34,390 nucleotides of DNA. It comes from JAENVU01 sp031362155. GTDB taxonomy: Bacteria; Actinomycetota; Acidimicrobiia; IMCC26256; JAENVU01. Numbering within the stretch: position 1 is the first letter of the stretch; every line of letters starts with the position of its first letter. The notes below the pieces were generated by a model, which had not been told where the DNA came from, did not search any database, and worked only from the letters and a program-made list of their open reading frames with translations. The translations under genes and the position numbers were made by a program. Location of the stretch: positions 1 to 34,390 of the forward strand of contig JANLRZ010000160.1 in assembly GCA_031362155.1 (NCBI GenBank). Direction: 5' to 3'. Shown here piece after piece: positions 1 to 8,800 of this stretch.

Positions 1-1638
1 CTGCTGCGCAGTCAGGGACCGCCCATGGAAGAGGGCTTCATGCTCGTCTTCCCCGAACGGGTGCTCCACGGCGATTTCCCGAACGCCGACTTCCTCCATC
101 TCTACGGACCCGGGAGCCTGTGGGCCCTCGCCGGCTGGATGAAGGTGCTCGGCGTCAACCTGACCGCCGAACGACTCTTCGGCCTCCTCCAACAGGTCGG
201 TGTCGTGGCGGGCATCTACTGGCTCGCCCGGGCCTGGGGTCGACGACTCGGTCTGGCGTGCGCGCTCCTCGCCTTGTTGTTCATCGTGCCGCCCCTCGGT
301 CTCACCGCACTCGCATGGGTCGGTGGCGTGGCCCTCGGCCTGATCGGCTTGAACCTGGCGCTCGTCGGGCGTCGGTCGGTCGACCGCGACCCGCAGCGTG
401 CCGGTCGGTTCTTGTTCTGGGCCGGGCTCGTCAGTGCCGCGGCACTGCTGTTCCGGCTCGACCTCGTTCTCGCCGTTGGGCTCGGCGCCCTCGGCGCGAC
501 GGCCGGCCTGAGTTGGCGCTTCAAGCGCACGTTCGCGATCGGGCTCGGTCTGGGCCTGTCTGCCTACATCGTCCAACTCGTCACCGCGGGCCCGTACAAC
601 ACGTTCAAGGGCATGGTGCTGGACCCGGTCGTGTACCTACGCGGTGGGCGCCGGTTGCCCATCCCGCCGACCTGGGATCACCTCGACGGGTTCCTGCAGC
701 GGTCCGGCGCGATCCAGCCGCCCAAATGGCCGCTCCCCCACCTCGAGACTTCACAACAGCTCTTCGTCTGGTTCTTCGTGATGATCGTGGTGGTGATTGC
801 GCTGCCGATCATCGGGCGGTACGCGCTGCGCCGCGACCCCCAACGGGTCCAGGCCCGCGTACTGTTGGCCGCCGGCCTGTTCGGGCTCGGCATACTCTCC
901 CAGGGGATCCAACGGGTCGACTCGGCCCACTTCGCGTGGGTCAGCTGTGTGTCGCTCGCGCTCGCGCCGGTGGCGACCGTCGAACTCCTCCGACTCCGCC
1001 GCTCGCCGCTTCCCCGGTGGTCACCGGCCCTGACCATCGTGGCGATCCCGGTGGCGATCGTGCTGCTGTTTCCCCACTTCACCGGGTGGTCCTACGCCGA
1101 CTTCGCCGCCCAAACCTTCGGTCGTCACCGGCTGGCGTTCGAGATCGAACGCAACGGCCGGACCTTCTTCTACGGCCGGGAGGATGTCGCGCGGGCCGCT
1201 CGCGACCTGCTTGCCGAGGTCCCCAAGGTCGCCAAGCCGGGCGACCGGCTCTTCGTCGGCCCGACCGACCTACGCAAGACGCCGTACTCGGATGCCTACC
1301 TGTACTACCTGCTTCCGGAATTCCCGCCCGGGACTTACTTCATCGAGATGGACCCGGGGGTCGCGAACCGCGCCGGGTCGCGAATGCCCTCGGACCTGGC
1401 CGGCTCCGAGGTCGCGATCTTGTCCGGGGTCTGGAACGACTGGGACGAGCCCAACGACGCCCGCAAGTTCGGAAGCGACGAGTCGAATCGGGTGCTCCGG
1501 CGTCAGTTCTGCCTGGTGAAGACCTTCGGCGTGCGCCCGGACGACAAGGCCAAGACGCCTCTGTACGAGCTCTACATCAAGCGGTCGATGACTTCCGAAC
1601 CCGACGGAACCGGTCGCGAATGCCCCACCAGGTCATGA
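1..1638 (+). CDS. GT-C (PMT/GT39-like) membrane glycosyltransferase, 5' end outside window
   Basis: The frame is open to the left edge, so this is a partial gene. The first in-window ATG is at 25, but the preceding codons read LLRSQGPP and continue into PMEEGF, the kind of acidic first-loop motif GT-C enzymes carry after membrane helix 1; the true start is therefore probably upstream. About eight to ten hydrophobic segments span the first two thirds. An R-x-D pair follows one of them (LLFRLDLV), and a soluble tail of about 160 residues ends the protein. The family transfers sugars from polyprenyl-phosphate donors outside the membrane; the acceptor cannot be told here. Its last 62 bases overlap the convergent GT2 gene. 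I am confident of a GT-C type membrane protein, less so of glycosyl transfer specifically. Confidence 0.75.
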   Translation: MLRSQGPPMEEGFMLVFPERVLHGDFPNADFLHLYGPGSLWALAGWMKVLGVNLTAERLFGLLQQVGVVAGIYWLARAWGRRLGLACALLALLFIVPPLGLTALAWVGGVALGLIGLNLALVGRRSVDRDPQRAGRFLFWAGLVSAAALLFRLDLVLAVGLGALGATAGLSWRFKRTFAIGLGLGLSAYIVQLVTAGPYNTFKGMVLDPVVYLRGGRRLPIPPTWDHLDGFLQRSGAIQPPKWPLPHLETSQQLFVWFFVMIVVVIALPIIGRYALRRDPQRVQARVLLAAGLFGLGILSQGIQRVDSAHFAWVSCVSLALAPVATVELLRLRRSPLPRWSPALTIVAIPVAIVLLFPHFTGWSYADFAAQTFGRHRLAFEIERNGRTFFYGREDVARAARDLLAEVPKVAKPGDRLFVGPTDLRKTPYSDAYLYYLLPEFPPGTYFIEMDPGVANRAGSRMPSDLAGSEVAILSGVWNDWDEPNDARKFGSDESNRVLRRQFCLVKTFGVRPDDKAKTPLYELYIKRSMTSEPDGTGRECPTRS

Positions 1639-2311
1639 GGGCCATCTCTTCGACGATGACCGACGTCGACATCTTCGAATAGCCCCGGACACGATCGGTG
1701 AAGGTGATCGGAATCTCGACGACCTTCGCATCGAGGTTGGCGACCCGATAGGTCGTCTCGAGCTGGAAGCCGTAGCCCTTGGCGCGCGTATTCGCGTAAT
1801 CGATCGCTTCGAGGGTGTCGGCCCGATAGGCCCGGAAGCCGGCGGAGGTGTCCTTCACGCCGGTTCGGAGCATGAACCGGGCGTAGCGGTTGCCGTACTT
1901 CGACAGGGCCAGCCGGCGAGCGGGCCAGTGCGGGATTGCACCACCCGGCACATAGCGCGAACCAATCGCCAGATCGGCGCCGCCTTCGACCGCGGCGATC
2001 AGTTCGGGGAGCACCGCCGGGTCGTGCGAGAGGTCGGCGTCGATCTGGCAGATGATCTCGTACCCCCGGGCGATCCCCACCGCGAATCCGGCGCGATAGG
2101 CGTTGCCGAGACCGCGCTTTTCCGGCCGGCGGAGCACTTCGATGTGACCAAGTTCGGCCGCGACTCGATCGGCGATGTCGGCGGTGCCGTCCGGGCTGTT
2201 GTCGTCGAGCACGAGGATGTCGGCCTCGGGCAGCGCCGCCCGGGCCCGCCGCAGGAACTCCTCGATGTTGTCGGCTTCGATGTAGGTGGGGGTGCACACC
2301 TGGACCCTCAT
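1577..2311 (-). CDS. Polyprenol-phosphate mannose synthase-like GT2 glycosyltransferase
   Basis: This 244-residue soluble GT-A enzyme has the layout of dolichol/polyprenol-phosphate mannose synthases. It has an N-terminal strand MRVQVCTPTY, the nucleotide-binding DDNSPDGT at residues 36-43, the metal-binding QIDADLSHDP near 90-98, and GSRYVPGG and KDTSAGFRAY further on. There is no C-terminal membrane domain and no fused acyltransferase. The expected reaction is GDP-mannose (or a related sugar nucleotide) plus polyprenyl phosphate giving lipid-linked sugar on the cytoplasmic face, the donor used by neighbouring GT-C enzymes. The ATG overlaps the stop of the upstream flavoprotein by 4 bases (ATGA), so translation is coupled. 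It is the last gene of a three-gene operon. Sugar specificity is inferred. Confidence 0.88.
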   Translation of the reverse strand: MRVQVCTPTYIEADNIEEFLRRARAALPEADILVLDDNSPDGTADIADRVAAELGHIEVLRRPEKRGLGNAYRAGFAVGIARGYEIICQIDADLSHDPAVLPELIAAVEGGADLAIGSRYVPGGAIPHWPARRLALSKYGNRYARFMLRTGVKDTSAGFRAYRADTLEAIDYANTRAKGYGFQLETTYRVANLDAKVVEIPITFTDRVRGYSKMSTSVIVEEMALMTWWGIRDRFRRVRKSSTA

Positions 2312-3861
2312 GGCTCGCCGCTCTCTCGTCGGCGCGCGGCCGCCGCATCAATCGACTCTCGTGCGAGCACCGGCGCGTCGCGCCCGGTCCCGCCGCGGTC
2401 GTCACGCTCGATCGACTCTTCGTGGTACTCGTCCTCGACGTTCACGGTCCAGACGTCGTGGTGGGCACCGAGGATGTTCTCGACCGAGAGCATCGCGGTC
2501 AGCATCGAATGATCCTGGTTGTTGTACTTGTGCATGCCGTTGCGACCCGTGGGCATCACGTTCGGGCAGTTCTGCGCGATCCACGCTCGGAGTACCGCCA
2601 CGTTGGCTTGATAGTGCTCGTCGTACACCGGGTAGGCCTTGGGCATCCGCACCACGTAGCCCGCTTCGACTTTGGAACTGTCGGCCAGCCCGAGATGCTC
2701 GACCTCGCGCTTGGCCTGGGCGATCAGATCCTCGTCGGACTTCGTCCACATGTCGTCGCCCTCGTTCACGAAGAACTCGAGACCGAGACACGTGCGCCCT
2801 TCCTTCACGAGATAGGGCGACCACGAACCGAAGTTCTGAATGCGGCCGACCTTCACGGCCGGATCGTGGATGTAGATCCAGTTGTCGGGGAAGGAGAACT
2901 CCTGGGGCACCACGAGCGCCACGGTCATGAAGTCCCGGTAGGTGAGGCCTTCGGCGGCCGCGCGCACGTCGTCGGGTACGGGAGGATCCATGGCGCGAAT
3001 CAGCGACCGGAACGGCATCGACGAGATGACGTCGTCGCAGGGGAAACTGCGCTCCTGCCCGTCGACGGTGGCCACCACCTCATAGGCCGCGCCGTCGCGG
3101 TGGGACACTCGCACGACCTTGGCGTCGAAGAGGAGTTCGCTCCCCCGTTCCGTGACGATCTCGGCCGCGCGCTCCCACATCTGACCCGGCCCGTACTTGG
3201 GGTAGTTGAAGGACTCGATGAGGGACGTGACCTGGGATCCCTTGCTCTTGCGCGCCTTCACCCATTTCGGGGTCATGGCGTCGCCGATTGCGGTCATGAG
3301 CGACATGCCCTTGGACCGCTGAGCTCCGAAGTCGGCCGACATCTCCTTGGTGGGGACCCCCCACACCTTCTCGTTGTACCGGCGAAAGAAGTGCTCGTAG
3401 AGCCGCCAGCCGAACTGGCTCACGTAGAAGCCCTCGAGGTTGCTGGTGTCTTCGGGCGGGCGGACCTTGGCCCAGCCGTAGGACGCCACGCAGCGGACCG
3501 CCTCGATCGGGCCGAGATTGCCGAGCGCGTTCATCGGCTTCAACGGATAGTCGTAGAGCTTGCCGCGATACAGAATGCGCGACATCCGGGGCCGCTGGAG
3601 GAACTCGTCCTTCCCCAGGATCTCGAACCACAGGTCGTCGACGTCGCGCACCTTGGTGAAGAACCGGTGCCCGCCGATATCGAAGCGCCACCCGTCGCGT
3701 TCCACGGTCCGGCTGATCCCACCGACGATGTCGTCGGCCTCGAGGATGGTTGCCCGCTTCCCGCTCTTGGAGAGCTGGTAGGCCGCAGTGAGGCCGGCCG
3801 GCCCGGCGCCGATGATGACCACCGCCGGATCGGCCGGGGCAGACATGTCGGGCTGGGTCAT
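2308..3861 (-). CDS. FAD/NAD(P)-dependent oxidoreductase, UDP-galactopyranose mutase/HemY-like
   Basis: This is a 517-residue flavoprotein. The Rossmann fingerprint VVIIGAGPAGLTAAYQL lies near residues 14-30, followed by an acidic residue (ILEADD) and GGISRT. A segment GGHRFFTKV resembles the region after the dinucleotide fold in UDP-galactopyranose mutases and protoporphyrinogen-oxidase-like amine oxidases. The start is well supported: GGAGG lies five bases before ATG at 3861, and that ATG overlaps the upstream gene's stop by one base (TGATG). A longer open frame reaches 4836 but lies on top of the upstream gene and is rejected. Placement between a GT-C transferase and a polyprenol-sugar synthase suggests a job in sugar or glycolipid modification, perhaps nucleotide-sugar ring or redox change. 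The substrate is unknown. Confidence 0.85.
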   Translation of the reverse strand: MTQPDMSAPADPAVVIIGAGPAGLTAAYQLSKSGKRATILEADDIVGGISRTVERDGWRFDIGGHRFFTKVRDVDDLWFEILGKDEFLQRPRMSRILYRGKLYDYPLKPMNALGNLGPIEAVRCVASYGWAKVRPPEDTSNLEGFYVSQFGWRLYEHFFRRYNEKVWGVPTKEMSADFGAQRSKGMSLMTAIGDAMTPKWVKARKSKGSQVTSLIESFNYPKYGPGQMWERAAEIVTERGSELLFDAKVVRVSHRDGAAYEVVATVDGQERSFPCDDVISSMPFRSLIRAMDPPVPDDVRAAAEGLTYRDFMTVALVVPQEFSFPDNWIYIHDPAVKVGRIQNFGSWSPYLVKEGRTCLGLEFFVNEGDDMWTKSDEDLIAQAKREVEHLGLADSSKVEAGYVVRMPKAYPVYDEHYQANVAVLRAWIAQNCPNVMPTGRNGMHKYNNQDHSMLTAMLSVENILGAHHDVWTVNVEDEYHEESIERDDRGGTGRDAPVLARESIDAAAARRRESGEP

Positions 3862-5765
3862 CACTTCCTCCGAGTTGCAGGGACGGGCGCAAGAGCGACT
3901 GGCGATGATACTCCCGGCGCCTGGACTTCCCAGCGACGCTTCCCGTTCTTGGTGACGCGACGGAAGGCATCGATCGGGGTCAGAACCTCGATCTGGCCGT
4001 CCACGACTCGGTAATGAACGTCCCGGCGCACCACCCCATCCTCCGCCGCCGTCCGGGCGGTCGTTCCTCGGCCGAGCCCGACCGTGACCGTGCCATGACC
4101 CTCTGGGAGTTCGCTCGCATCGAGCTGGACCGGACCGCCCCACGCGGTAATGACGCCATCCGCGCCGCGGACGAATCCCGTCAGTGACCTCGAGCTGGGT
4201 GCACCCGTGCTCATCGAGACGCCGATGTCGACGATCGGTGCGCGGACCACCCGAATCGGCACCATCGTGATCGTCGGCGTCTTGGGATGATCGTTCGGCA
4301 CCACCCCGTCGGGCGGCAACGACGTCTGCTGCAGGTAGGGCTTCCGATCGGGATGCGCGGCAATGACGTCGAGGGTCGCCGCGCCCTGATCGGTCGCGTA
4401 CAACACGGACCCGTCGAGATGCGGCGGATTCGCCGAGAACGGATTCATGAACATCAGGTAGTCGCCCGACCGCCAGACCACGACCAACGAGTGCTTCGGT
4501 GCCGCCTCCGAACTGCGCTTCCACGGGAGCTGGGCGAGGCTGATCTTGCGGTTCACCAGGATCCGATTGAGCCCGACGGGCACGGTGAGCACCGCCATGG
4601 CGACGATGAGTCCGATCGCCATCCGCCGCCGGGTGCGCATGAGCTCCAACAGTTCGCGCAGGCCGGCGATCGTCAACACGGCGCACAGCGGGATGTAGTA
4701 GATCGGACCGCTGAGCGGCATCGTCGGCGATGACACGAACATGCCCCAGAACCAGAAATACCCCACCGGGAACACGAGTCCGATGGCAATCAGGAGATGG
4801 GTGCCGATCTCGCGTCGCCGCCGGCCGAGACCCCACACCGCCAACGCCGCCAGGACATAGCTCCCCATCATGAAGATCGGGAGGAGCGCCGCCTGCTTCG
4901 TCGAGCTCCGGAGGGCCTGGCCTGGGGTGTAATTCGCAGTGCGGAACGTGGGCATCAAGCGCCGGTCGCCAAAGCCGAAGGTGTCGAGCGGATCGGCTGC
5001 GGTGATGGGGAACTGTCCGAAGGCCCCGGTGACGTGACGGTTGTAGGCCAAGGTCGCAATCACCAGCGGGACGAATCCCACGCCGACCGCGACCATCACC
5101 CGGACGAGCGAACGAAGATCACGTCGGCGCGACCACGCGAGTGGCCCGAGGACAGCGAGACCCCACAGGACCGCGTCGTAGGGGCGGGTCATGAAGATCC
5201 AGCCGAGGAGTGCCCCGGCGACCACCATGCGACCGTGGCGGCGGGTTCGGAACCCCGACATCATCGCCGTGGTGAAGAGCAACCCCAGGCCGAGGGCGAA
5301 CAGGTACGCGAGATGCACCCCCGCCTGGATGATCACGATGGGCGACACCAGCATGGCAACGCCGGCCAGGCGAGCGAGGAACTCGTCGTCGGTGATCTCG
5401 CGGGTCAGCAGGTAGGTCCCCACGACCGTCAACACCGCCCCGAAGGCCAAAGCGGCATCGGGTGAGCCGAAGACCACATCGCCGGCCAACAGGATCAGCG
5501 GCCAACCGAGGGTGTACTGCGAGAAGAAGGAATCGCCACGTATGCCCGCCAGCCACGGATGAAATGCGGCCGGGAACCCACCGGTCGTGCTGGTGAACTG
5601 CCCGGCACGGAGCCCGGCGACCTGCCAGAGATACACGGTTTCGTCACGGTTCCAGGAGAACGCGGGGTAGAGCAGGTGACGTGAGAGCAGCGACACCGCG
5701 ATGGCCGCGAGACCCAGCGCGGCTATCGGCCAGAATGTGCGGGCCGGCGCACGCGTGTTCAGCAC
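3861..5765 (-). CDS. GT39/PMT-type integral membrane glycosyltransferase
   Basis: A protein of about 634 residues. After the first helix it carries the acidic loop pair in SWNRDETVYLW (Asp41-Glu42), characteristic of PMT/ArnT-like GT-C enzymes. HPWLAGIRGD and FFSQYTLGWPL follow, then about ten further hydrophobic segments. A soluble extracytoplasmic-looking tail of about 230 residues rich in beta-type sequence ends the protein. I place the start at GTG 5765 rather than TTG 5774: a TACATT box (5773-5778, minus strand) ends seven bases before the GTG and overlaps the TTG, which points to leaderless initiation. It is the first gene of the operon with the flavoprotein and the GT2 synthase. Donor is presumably polyprenyl-phosphate sugar; acceptor unknown. 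Confidence 0.8.
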   Translation of the reverse strand: MLNTRAPARTFWPIAALGLAAIAVSLLSRHLLYPAFSWNRDETVYLWQVAGLRAGQFTSTTGGFPAAFHPWLAGIRGDSFFSQYTLGWPLILLAGDVVFGSPDAALAFGAVLTVVGTYLLTREITDDEFLARLAGVAMLVSPIVIIQAGVHLAYLFALGLGLLFTTAMMSGFRTRRHGRMVVAGALLGWIFMTRPYDAVLWGLAVLGPLAWSRRRDLRSLVRVMVAVGVGFVPLVIATLAYNRHVTGAFGQFPITAADPLDTFGFGDRRLMPTFRTANYTPGQALRSSTKQAALLPIFMMGSYVLAALAVWGLGRRRREIGTHLLIAIGLVFPVGYFWFWGMFVSSPTMPLSGPIYYIPLCAVLTIAGLRELLELMRTRRRMAIGLIVAMAVLTVPVGLNRILVNRKISLAQLPWKRSSEAAPKHSLVVVWRSGDYLMFMNPFSANPPHLDGSVLYATDQGAATLDVIAAHPDRKPYLQQTSLPPDGVVPNDHPKTPTITMVPIRVVRAPIVDIGVSMSTGAPSSRSLTGFVRGADGVITAWGGPVQLDASELPEGHGTVTVGLGRGTTARTAAEDGVVRRDVHYRVVDGQIEVLTPIDAFRRVTKNGKRRWEVQAPGVSSPVALAPVPATRRK

Positions 5766-5772
5766 CGGAGGC

Positions 5773-5778
5773 AATGTA
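5773..5778 (-). promoter_or_regulatory. -10-like box TACATT for the GT39 operon
   Basis: On the minus strand TACATT fits TANNNT and lies seven bases before GTG 5765, with no Shine-Dalgarno sequence between. I see no convincing -35. It supports a leaderless transcript; this is inference from spacing only. Confidence 0.35.
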
Positions 5779-5833
5779 CCCGGCCCGCTGCACCGGGTCG
5801 TGCACTGCCGGTCGCTCGGGACGGATCACCAAC

Positions 5834-5839
5834 TACGCT
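5834..5839 (+). promoter_or_regulatory. -10-like box TACGCT for the first AftD-like gene
   Basis: TACGCT (TANNNT) lies ten bases before ATG 5850 and there is no Shine-Dalgarno sequence. The identical hexamer lies eleven bases before the start of the other AftD-containing operon at 16078. This suggests a very short or absent leader. No clear -35 is visible. Confidence 0.35.
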
Positions 5840-5849
5840 CGCGCCTCGC

Positions 5850-8800
5850 ATGGGCCAGACCGAGACCCGATCACCTCGGGGCCCCGTTCGCCGACCCGCC
5901 CCTGAAGTCATCGGCGCGATCGTCCTTGCGTACCTGCCGTGTTTCTTGTCCTCGCCCGGACGGTTGAGTAGCGATACCAAGCAGTACCTCTACCTCGATC
6001 CGGGCCGATTCCTGACGCGGGTGCCCTGGCTCTGGGATCCGCACGTCGGGGCGGGCACCGTCCCCCACCAGCACATCGGCTACCTCTTTCCGATGGGCCC
6101 GTTCTTCTGGGTCGGCCAGCAACTCGGCCTCCCCGATTGGGTCGTCCAGCGGTTTTGGTTGGGCACGATCTCCCTGGTCGCCGTGCTGGGCGCGCGCTGG
6201 CTGTTCCTGCGCCTCGGGTTGTCCCGAACCGCGGCCGGGGTCGCGGCGCTGGTCTACCTGCTCTCTCCCTACCAATTGTCCTTTACCGCCAGGATGTCGA
6301 TCCTGTTGCTCCCGTGGGCCGCCCTCCCATGGGTGGTCGGTCTCACGATGCGAGCCGCGCGCCGCGGCGGCTGGCGCGATCCCGCCCTGATCGGGTTGAT
6401 CGTGTTGACCATCGGCGCGGTCAACGCCTCCGCACTCCTCTTGATGGCGATCGGACCGGCGCTCTGGCTCGCACTGGAACTCGGTGGTGGTCGCGACCGG
6501 GCTCGGGCCGCACTCGGGGTCGCAGGGAAAGTCGGGCTCCTGAGCGGCATCGTCTCGCTCTGGTGGTTGGCAGGATTGTGGGCCCAAGGGAGCTACGGGC
6601 TCCCGGTGCTCCAACTCACCGAGAACGTGCGCACGATCTCGACCGCATCGACTCCGGGCGACATCCTGCGCGGGTTGGGGAACTGGTTCTTCTACGGCTA
6701 CGACCGCAGCGGGTTCTCACTGATTCAGACCTCGGCCTACGTCTCCGGGCGCGTCGTCGTCCTCACGAGTTTCGCGGTGCCTGCGCTGGCACTGACATCG
6801 GGCGCACTGGTGAGATGGCGTCATCGCACCTACTTCGCGGCGTGCATCGTTGTGGGAACGATCGTGGGCGTGGGTGCGTGGCCGTTCGACGACACGACGA
6901 TCTACGGACGACTGTGGCGCACGTTCACCGATCGTTCGGCGCTCGGCCTGGCGTTGCGCAACACCCCGCGCGTCGTGCCGATCGTGGTGCTCGGCGTCGC
7001 CGGCTTGCTCGGTGCCGGAGTCGGTGCACTCCGGTGGCCCCGAGCCCGATCGCTCGCCGTCGCCGGGGTGGCGGCGCTCGTCGTCCTGGCCTTTCTCCCG
7101 GTCTGGCGCAACGGGTACTTCACTCCCGGGACCGAACGCCCGGAGTCGATCCCGGGCTACTGGAATCGAGCGGTCGACACCCTCGATCGAGGCTCGCACC
7201 AGACCCGGATTCTCGAAATCCCCGGTTCGAGCTTTGCGACCTATCGCTGGGGCAACACCGTCGAGCCGGTCACGCCCGGCCTGACCGACCGGCCCTATCT
7301 CGCCCGTGAAGTGCTCCCCTACGGCTCACCGGAGTCGGTCAACCTGCTCGACGCGTTTGATCGCCGGCTCCAGAACGGCAGTTTCGAACCCGACACGCTG
7401 GCTCCGATCTCGCGGCTCTTCGGCGTAGGAACCATCGCGCTGCGCAGCGACCTCGCGTACGACCGCTCCGGCTCCCCGCACCCCCGAGAAATGTGGAGCG
7501 CACTTACCCAACCGTTGGCGGCCGGCATCGACCCCCCGCGATCGTTCGGTCCCGTGGTGGCGCCTATCGACTCTGTGCGCGATGCCACCGATCTGCGCAC
7601 CAACTCCACCGCGACCGACCCGCGGGCAGTGTCGATCTTCTCGGTCCAGGACGCGGTTCCGATCGTGCGGGCGGCGCCGGACACGGATCCGATCGTCCTC
7701 GCGGGCGATGGAGACGGCATTGTCGACCTCGCCGCCGCCGGCCTCATCAACGGTCAGGAACGGATCCTGGAACTCGCGGCGGAATCGAGCGCGGGGTTGC
7801 GGCACGCGCTCGAGACCGACGCGCGTCTCGTAGTGACCGACACCAACCGGCGGCGGGTCACCAGCTTCTTCTCGTCGATCCGCGACACGAAGGGATCGAC
7901 CGAACGTGCTCGCCAGACCACGCACGACGTCAACGGGTACGACGGTCACTTCGAGCCGTTCGCCGACTCGTCCGCTCGCGCCCACACCGTGGTCGAACAG
8001 GTCGGGGGTCGGGTCGATGCCAGCGCCGATGGCGGCGCGGAACGACCGGAGGATCGGGCCGCGCGTGCATTCGACGGTGAGCTCCGCACTGCCTGGCGGG
8101 TCGGCGGGGTGGATCCGGCAGGTGAGTGGATCGAGGTCCGGCCGGCCCGTCCCGTCACCGCCTCGGAAGTCACCCTGGTCCAACCGACCGGCCTGCCACG
8201 CGACCGATGGGTGACCGACGTCGAAGTGACGATCAACCACTCCCCGTCCATCCGCGCCACACTCGGGCCCGCCTCGTTCACCCCCGCCGGCCAGCGCATC
8301 GCCTTTCCCACGACGAAGGTCCGCTCCCTCCGGGTCACGATTCGGGGCACGCATCTCCCGCCGTTCGAACCGATCTTCGCCAACGCGGTGGGATTCGCCG
8401 AGATTCGCCTCGGTGACCTGCGGATCGGTGAGACCGTGAGACTCCCGACCGATCTCACGCGCCGGGTCGGCCGGGCGGCGGCCTCGCATCCCCTGGCCAT
8501 CGTCATGACCCGTCTTCGTCAGGAAACCGGCAGCGAGGGACGCCAAGACGAGGAACTCGCATTGGACCGCCGATTCGTCACGCCCGACTCGCGGCGGTAC
8601 GGCCTGACCGGTACCGTCCGGGTCAATCCCGACGCATCCGACGAGGCGCTCGACACGCTCCTTCACACCGCAGCGCCCGGCACGGACTACCGGTCGTCGA
8701 GTCGACTGAGTGGCAGCCTCGACGCTCGAGCCTCGCGAGCATTCACCAGCCCGGCCACCACGGCCTGGACCAGCGGGTACGGTCCGCAGGCTGGTCAATG

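Noticed and set aside
2422..4014. A 530-codon plus-strand frame opposite the flavoprotein
   Set aside because: His/Val/Gly-rich shadow; the minus-strand frame carries a full FAD fingerprint and good start.
3862..4836. N-terminal extension of the flavoprotein to an 842-residue protein
   Set aside because: Extension is low-complexity and lies on the GT39 gene; GGAGG and TGATG at 3861 fix the real start.
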